From NCBI GenBank assembly GCA_030267965.1, contig BRYA01000559.1:1555-65554 (forward strand): 64,000 nt of DNA. The letters are read 5' to 3'. Of this stretch, positions 59,105 through 64,000 are shown piece after piece. This DNA comes from Triparma columacea (Eukaryota > Sar > Bolidophyceae > Parmales > Triparmaceae). The first letter of the stretch is position 1. Every line of letters begins with the position of its first letter. A program made the position numbers and the translations under genes. The notes under the pieces are model-generated. The model was not told where the DNA came from. It did not search any database and saw only the letters and a program-made list of their open reading frames with translations.

Positions 59105-59656
59105 ATGCACGCTGTTCAAAAGTCAGTCCTTGTACTTGTCATTCTTCTAGTTGCCCTATGTTTGCCTCAATGTTCCTCATTCAACCAATTTGGGAATCAC
59201 GTCGGGATGACCCCGACTCAGATGACAACCTTTGTTGCTCAAAAGACGACAACAAGAAATGGAAACAGGCTCAACAATCGAATCCCAGTCCATATGAGAA
59301 TTGAAATGGCTGCACAAAGTACAAGCAGCACAGGAGGAGGAAGCACAACTCTGGAAAGACCCAAGGCAGCGCCTGAGAAGAATGTGAAGGAGAAGAAGGG
59401 CAGCTCAAGGGCAAACGCTGGGGACTGGGAGATCAGACTCTTCAATGATCCCATGAACAAGAGGGAATACGTAGCTCGCTGCCTCATGGAGACGTGCGGG
59501 CTAAGCGAGGGGCAGGCCTTCCAGATCATGATGAATGCACACCAAAACGGGGCTGCGGTCGTGGGGACGTACGCGTTCGAGCAGGCGGAGCTGTACTACC
59601 AGAGCCTGAGGGGCGCGGGGCTCACGGTTGACATGGTCAAGGTGGGGGACGACTGA
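59105..59656 (+). CDS. CLPS: ClpS-like adaptor of the Clp protease, plastid-type
   Basis: ClpS delivers N-degron substrates to ClpC/ClpA. Single exon, 183 residues. A signal peptide (LVLVILLVALCLPQCSSF) with Phe at the probable cleavage site, followed by a Ser/Thr/Asn/Lys-rich stretch, fits bipartite import into a secondary plastid. The ClpS domain occupies about 105-180: LFNDPMNKREYVARCLM, then QAFQIMMNAHQNGAAVVGTY with the Clp-binding His, then EQAELYYQSLRGAGLTVDMV. The usual NDD reads NDP. Confident in family. Confidence 0.92.
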   Translation: MHAVQKSVLVLVILLVALCLPQCSSFNQFGNHVGMTPTQMTTFVAQKTTTRNGNRLNNRIPVHMRIEMAAQSTSSTGGGSTTLERPKAAPEKNVKEKKGSSRANAGDWEIRLFNDPMNKREYVARCLMETCGLSEGQAFQIMMNAHQNGAAVVGTYAFEQAELYYQSLRGAGLTVDMVKVGDD

Positions 59657-59789
59657 CAACACGGCTGGCAGCCATGATGACCATGAGGTGAATCGTGAAA
59701 CGAATATATTGGGTGAACTAACACTCTCAAGAACTCGGTGAAAAAGAAAAAAAGGTTTTCTCTTCTTTCCCTTACATACTTTGTTTCAC

Positions 59790-61502
59790 CTACATGCTCA
59801 ATGTGAGCCTCTGTATCTCCTCTTTGGCCTCCTCAATGACCCCCAACAATCGCCTAATCTCTTCCCCCACTTCTGCAGGATTCCTCTGCACCTCAGACCT
59901 CTCCATCGCCATGGCGTCCTGTGCATCGTTCCCGAACGTCACCCTGCTCGACTTGCTCGCCCCTCCACCATTCAACCTGACCCCCGAGCCGGTGAAGCCA
60001 AAGCTCTCATTGACCCCCCTCTCGCTCCCCACCCCTCCTCCCCCCACTTCCTCCCCGTCCTTCCCTCCCAAACCCAGCGACCCGGTCGACTCCCTCGGTC
60101 CGATGCCCCCGAACTCCTCCTTCCACAGGTTCGTGAAGACGCTAACAGGGAACGCCACGACTAGGAGGGAGAGGATTATGGCGAGCACGGATATGCCCTT
60201 GCCGTAAGGAGAGGTTGGGGACATGTCACCGTAACCGACGGTAGTGGCGGTCACGATGAACCACCAGTACGCGGCAGGGATGGAGGTGAAGGGGGTGATC
60301 TAAGAGGGAAGGGTTAGTGAGGGGCTGAACGCAAGGGGAAAGGGAGCGAACTGAAAAGGAGAAAGAGAACTCACCTCTTCTGTGACACCGTCGTCTTCGG
60401 TGCGAACGTACTGCCAGGAAGGGGGGGAGGTAAGGTCCGTGTACTTCCAGGAGCCTCGCTCGCACTCGTATATTAGGGAGCCGAAGACGAGCATGCCAAA
60501 GAAGAGGATTACGAAGAGGAGGTTCAAGGCGGGGGTGGACCTGGGGGGGTCAGCAAGAGGGAGGGGTGAGGAAGGGGAGGGGTTACTTGCGCTTTCTGGG
60601 AGGGGGGGGACGTTGACGGCCATCTGCCCTCCCCCCGAGCACCCCCATACACACCTTTTCATAACCCGACCGAACGTCACAAACGTTCTGTTGTGCTTGC
60701 CGAGCTTGACCACCTGGAAGATCCTTGAGAGGCGGAGGATTCTTATGGCAGAAAACGTCCGCATGTCGGTGATGAATTCCAACCAGAAGGGGAGCACGGA
60801 GAGAAGGTCTATTACCTGCCAAGGATTGAGGATGAAGGCGACGAGCTGAACTAAATAATTTGTACTCGAACCACCGGCTGAGTGGGGAAGGGGAGAAAAG
60901 AGGAGGATCCGGGCGAGGTACTGTTCGTGGGTATGAGGGGGCGAGGGGGCGGGAGGGGGTTAGGGGGGTTAGGGGGGGTTAAAACATTCACGAAACAATC
61001 TTCACGGACAACCGACAACCATTCTACACCAACCCAAAAAAACTCAACACACCTCAGCCGTGAAGATGATGTAGAGAGCGTTCGAGAGCTTTGTCAGGTA
61101 GTCAAGAGGCTCGCCCTCGCAAACACAATCAGCCGTGATCACCGACGTAGAGTTTAGACACAGCTCGCAAGAGGAAGGGATCTCTGTGAAGGTTGATACT
61201 GTCATAAGAGACATGAGAACTATAAATGTAAAGATCAACACCACCATGAATATGAAGAAAAAGAAAGATACTTGGGAGGATGCGGGCTTCGTCATTATCA
61301 GAAATACTCGTCTCCTCAACGAACGCTCCACAGCGTTGGCCTCAGTTCTCGAAGGCCACATTGGAGCAGAGCGATGAGAGAAACGAGAGCTAAACGAAGA
61401 AGCAGTCGTTCGAGTCGTTCGGGACGAGATAGGAGTGGGGATTTCAGGCTTAGTCTTGTTGATAAACGGCTGATGGAAGTGTTCTTTTGTCATATCCTCC
61501 AT
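59790..61502 (-). CDS. Voltage-gated potassium channel (Kv-type, 6 TM)
   Basis: Exons 61053..61502, 60655..60845, 60375..60540 and 59790..60299 give 438 residues. S1 is the Phe-rich FFFFIFMVVLIFTFIVLMS. The S2-S3 region is ALYIIFTAELVAFILNPWQ, then VIDLLSVLPFWLEF. The S4 sensor is FSAIRILRLSRIFQVVKL with Arg/Lys every third residue. S5 is LNLLFVILFFGMLVFGSL. The pore carries TATTVGYGDM, the K+-selectivity filter. S6 is SVLAIILSLLVVAFPVSVF. There is no N-terminal T1/BTB domain; the basic N-terminus and coiled C-terminus (EEIRRLLGVIEEAKEEIQRL) may assemble it. Two donors are GTGTG instead of GTGAG. Transports K+ across the plasma or an internal membrane. Confidence 0.95.
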
Positions 61503-62179
61503 GGCGGATTGTGATTCTGTTAATCGGAGGTGTTGGAAAACCTCAAGAATGGGAAGTTGGGTGGAGGGAGGGCAATTGGGGATTTAACAAATTGTCTCCC
61601 CCCGGTACAGTGTGCGTGTGGGCAGTTCAGAGTCGCCAATACCCGATTAAATTTGTTAGTTTTGCTGGAAAAAAAAATCGTCAAATTTTTAACAGTGATG
61701 TGATACTTCATTTATTATCATACAAATTTTGATACATTAATAATGATTAAAAACTCACTAATAATTTTATTGGTACCGAAAATGTCTATTCAAGAAATTT
61801 TAGTCACAAATTTTGCATCTTTGTAAACTTTTTATCGATTGATTTTTTTATAGAATTTAAATGTATCAATTGGTAAAAATAATACTAATAATGAATAAAT
61901 AAAATCAAATAAAAATCAAAATTAATGTGAATTTTGTTTTGCGATATAAATTATTTAAGATTCTGATTGAAGATGTATTGATAAGTTAACAACATAATAA
62001 TTGGATAGTAATTAGGATATCTTGAATAAAACTTTATTTGTAATTTTTTGTTGCCGCAATCTTGTCGCAACTAGCGCCATCAGAATCTAATCTGTCGATT
62101 GATTATCCTCCTTTCCTCGAATCCTCGTCAAATATCCTGTATATGCAATTTTGAGCTCCTCCCCAATCATCGCCAAATC
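61503..62179. other. AT-rich intergenic island
   Basis: 677 bp with no recognisable gene. From about 61640 to 62090 the sequence is strikingly AT-rich (long A and T runs, ATTAATAATGATTAAAA), unlike the rest of the window. No terminal repeats or coding match were seen. Confidence 0.6.
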
Positions 62180-63011
62180 ATGATCACAAATTATGTGTTC
62201 GGCTTTGGGTCTTTGATATGTTCGTCGTCACGTGTGATAACGGGTCAGCTTGGTCCTGTGGTTCCTGTGGTGGTCTCTAATATCGAGAGGTCCTGGACTG
62301 CCCATGTCGACTTTGCTGCGCCATCCCCACAAATCCCTTCAGTGGTGGGGGCCACAGCGGTGTCTGTTTGCGAGCGGCCCAATGCGAGTTGCTGCGGTGT
62401 CTTATTAAAGCTTCTGGACGAGGACGAGCTCGAAAGGCTGGACGAGAGAGAGAGGTGAGAAGGGAAGGGAGGAAACAACATCTCCCTCCCCTTCCCTCTC
62501 CCTTTCCCTAACATAACCTCACACTCCCATATACCCGTCCCAGTGGCTATGATAGAATCCCCATCCCCCTCGCCAACATTGCCCCAATCTCCTCCTCCTC
62601 CTCTCCCCTGCCCCCTGAGCTCTCTTCCCCTGACAATCGTTTCTGGTGCTACACTGGGCGGCACCAGATCCCTGCGACCTCCTCCCACCCAATCCTCCAG
62701 TCATACGTGGATGTCATAATAAAGGGTGCTCTTGAATACTCTCGCGAGTTCGCGGAGACTTTCATCTCGACGACATCGGGGTGGGATGGTTACTGGCTGA
62801 ATGACCGAAAGAGCTTAATTTACGCCCGATCTGAAAAGGAGGTGAGGATGAAAAGAGTGATTAATAACCCGTATTTCTAACTCACCCATCGCTGTAATCG
62901 CTTCCCTCCCTTCCACAGTGGACCGAGGCGAACGGCACTCTTGTAGACAACCTTCTCCGTTCATCTCTCCCTGCCCCCTCATGTCTGGAAAAGAGGGCCG
63001 ATGAACCCTAA
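62180..63011 (+). CDS. Gamma-glutamylcyclotransferase-like (AIG2/GGACT fold) protein
   Basis: Exons 62180..62454, 62544..62841 and 62919..63011 give 221 residues. The N-terminus YVFGFGSLI is the family's substrate-loop signature (YVFGYGSL), and ASCCGVLLKL matches the following strand. The second half (HPILQSYVDVIIKGALEYSREFAETF, then a Trp) matches the PIL.SYVd....G...EFa..F pattern of a putative plant/algal subfamily. Family enzymes release 5-oxoproline from gamma-glutamyl peptides. The catalytic Glu could not be placed with certainty, so activity is open. The start is the ATG directly before the motif. Confidence 0.8.
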
Positions 63012-63050
63012 AAGGTCCAGCAATAAATAGCAAAAACCCACAAAGTTCAA

Positions 63051-64000
63051 TCAGATCACATTCGCATTATTGTTGCTACTCCCGACCTTCACTCCCTTTT
63101 CAACCAGCTCTACGCTCTCTCCCGACTCCATTCCGTCCCCGGGCTCGCCCCTTTTGAATCTCAAATGATCCGTGGCCTTTGCTGCCTTCCTAGCTCTCTC
63201 GACGTCAATCGGAAACAGAAGAAGCACTCCTAGCAAGTGAAACCCCAGTACCGCAAACATTGCCACCCTCAGATCATTCAAGTGCTCGTTCAGGGCTGTA
63301 AAAATTGTGCTGGGTGCCCAACCCAGGACGATGCTGCAGAACTGCAACAAACCCATCATCTCCGTCTCCTGCCCGGACGGAATGATGAGCATGTAGAAGG
63401 TACGCTGCATGGGATAGGTCGCCCCAATACCAATGCCATACAAAAAGGCCACAATCCACACACCGTTCTTGGTCTCGGGTGAGTTTACGAACAGTATGAC
63501 GATGAGTGTTGCAAGGCAGTTCAGCGAAATGATTAGTATAAGTCCCTTCTTCACCCCAACCTTCTCATTCACGAGGGGACAGAGCCCGGCTCCAAACACC
63601 GTGATGACAATGATCACAATCAGTATCGGTGAGGGATCTGCAATTTTTAGTTGCTGCGTTATTAGTGTGGTAGACGCAAATATAATGCTCCCGTTGGCAG
63701 CCTCGAAGAAGAGCAGGGCCCTCAGATAACTTAAGACATCTGGGTTGTTCTTCGTGAGCATGGATATTGTCTTTCCGATCTTCTTAAAACCAGCGCTGAG
63801 CACGCTGGCACCTTCTGGCACCTTCGATAGCGCGGGACGCTCCCCAATGTTCCTCCAAACCAGAACGAAAGGGAAGAAGGATGCCAGACAAGCCAGAGAT
63901 TGACTAGCAGAGCTCTTTCCAACCTCATCCAAGCCCCCAATGATGCCCACGGCGGTCACGACTATCATGAAAACTAGCATGGTGACTAATTCCCACACCC
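63051..64000 (-). CDS. Atg22-like major facilitator transporter, 5' part off the window
   Basis: The frame is open from the right edge to the stop at 63051; the N-terminus is outside. About 315 residues are visible, with seven or so hydrophobic helices. Between them come GAGLCPLVNEKVGVKKG and GIGIGATYPMQRTFYMLIIP, then SGQETEMMGLLQFCSIVLGW. This pair matches Atg22-type transporters, which export amino acids from the vacuole/lysosome, and also resembles related MFS groups. The C-terminal tail is polar and ends with Asn repeats. Confidence is moderate because half the protein is missing. Confidence 0.65.
   Translation of the reverse strand, partial: VWELVTMLVFMIVVTAVGIIGGLDEVGKSSASQSLACLASFFPFVLVWRNIGERPALSKVPEGASVLSAGFKKIGKTISMLTKNNPDVLSYLRALLFFEAANGSIIFASTTLITQQLKIADPSPILIVIIVITVFGAGLCPLVNEKVGVKKGLILIISLNCLATLIVILFVNSPETKNGVWIVAFLYGIGIGATYPMQRTFYMLIIPSGQETEMMGLLQFCSIVLGWAPSTIFTALNEHLNDLRVAMFAVLGFHLLGVLLLFPIDVERARKAAKATDHLRFKRGEPGDGMESGESVELVEKGVKVGSSNNNANVI

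Noticed and set aside
1..64000. tRNA, rRNA, riboswitch and CRISPR structures
   Set aside because: I looked for tRNA-like cloverleaf blocks, rRNA cores and spaced repeats in the gaps; none was convincing. A covariance-model search would settle it.

Overview
The window is nuclear DNA of a eukaryote with short introns. About twenty protein genes are packed on both strands and carry some fifty small introns (75-256 bp). Nearly all donors read AG|GTGAG or AG|GTAAG, and acceptors follow a pyrimidine tract. Domain content (GCC2/GCC3-type receptor repeats, a phytanoyl-CoA-dioxygenase-like protein, FAB1/PIKfyve, multi-START proteins), long G or C runs, and a signal-peptide-bearing ClpS that fits transport into a secondary red plastid suggest a photosynthetic stramenopile. 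I think of Bolidophyceae/Parmales (Triparma-like), which is an inference and not proven. No rRNA, tRNA, CRISPR or bacterial-style operon was seen.

Layout. 1-12.3 kb is a lipid block. A multi-START gene runs off the left edge (minus), a CDP-diacylglycerol synthase follows (plus), and then a 13-exon multi-START gene fused to a polytopic membrane module (minus). 12.5-14.7 kb holds the RNA polymerase II CTD phosphatase Fcp1. 15.3-18.2 kb holds an unrecognised gene, a copia retrotransposon relic and a glycerophosphodiester phosphodiesterase. 18.3-24.0 kb is the ribosome-biogenesis factor RRP5.

24.0-27.5 kb is rearranged. It has a truncated signal-peptide ORF, a large imperfect palindrome, and a 1.2-kb duplicate of the RRP5 5' end plus promoter that now faces a FAM210/DUF1279-like mitochondrial gene. 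28.7-49.2 kb is a dense endomembrane and signalling stretch: TBC1D23-like, a small membrane protein, a coiled-coil protein, a coiled-coil/PHD-finger protein, FAB1/PIKfyve, a six-kelch protein, an EGF-repeat cell-surface protein and a PhyH-type dioxygenase. 49.2-50.1 kb is intergenic with minisatellites. 50.1-57.0 kb is a 2,090-residue receptor/TRP-like protein. 57.5-64 kb holds an RCC1-like protein, plastid ClpS, a voltage-gated K+ channel, an AT-rich island, a gamma-glutamylcyclotransferase-like protein and an Atg22-like transporter cut by the right edge.

Genes lie mostly in divergent pairs (shared promoters of about 120-560 bp) and convergent pairs (gaps of about 50-160 bp). Several products share phosphoinositide and membrane-lipid themes (CDP-DAG synthase, two START-repeat proteins, GDPD, FAB1, TBC1D23), but the order looks like ordinary eukaryotic packing and not a functional cluster. 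Exon models were built by hand; each join was checked for frame and for conserved protein continuity across it.
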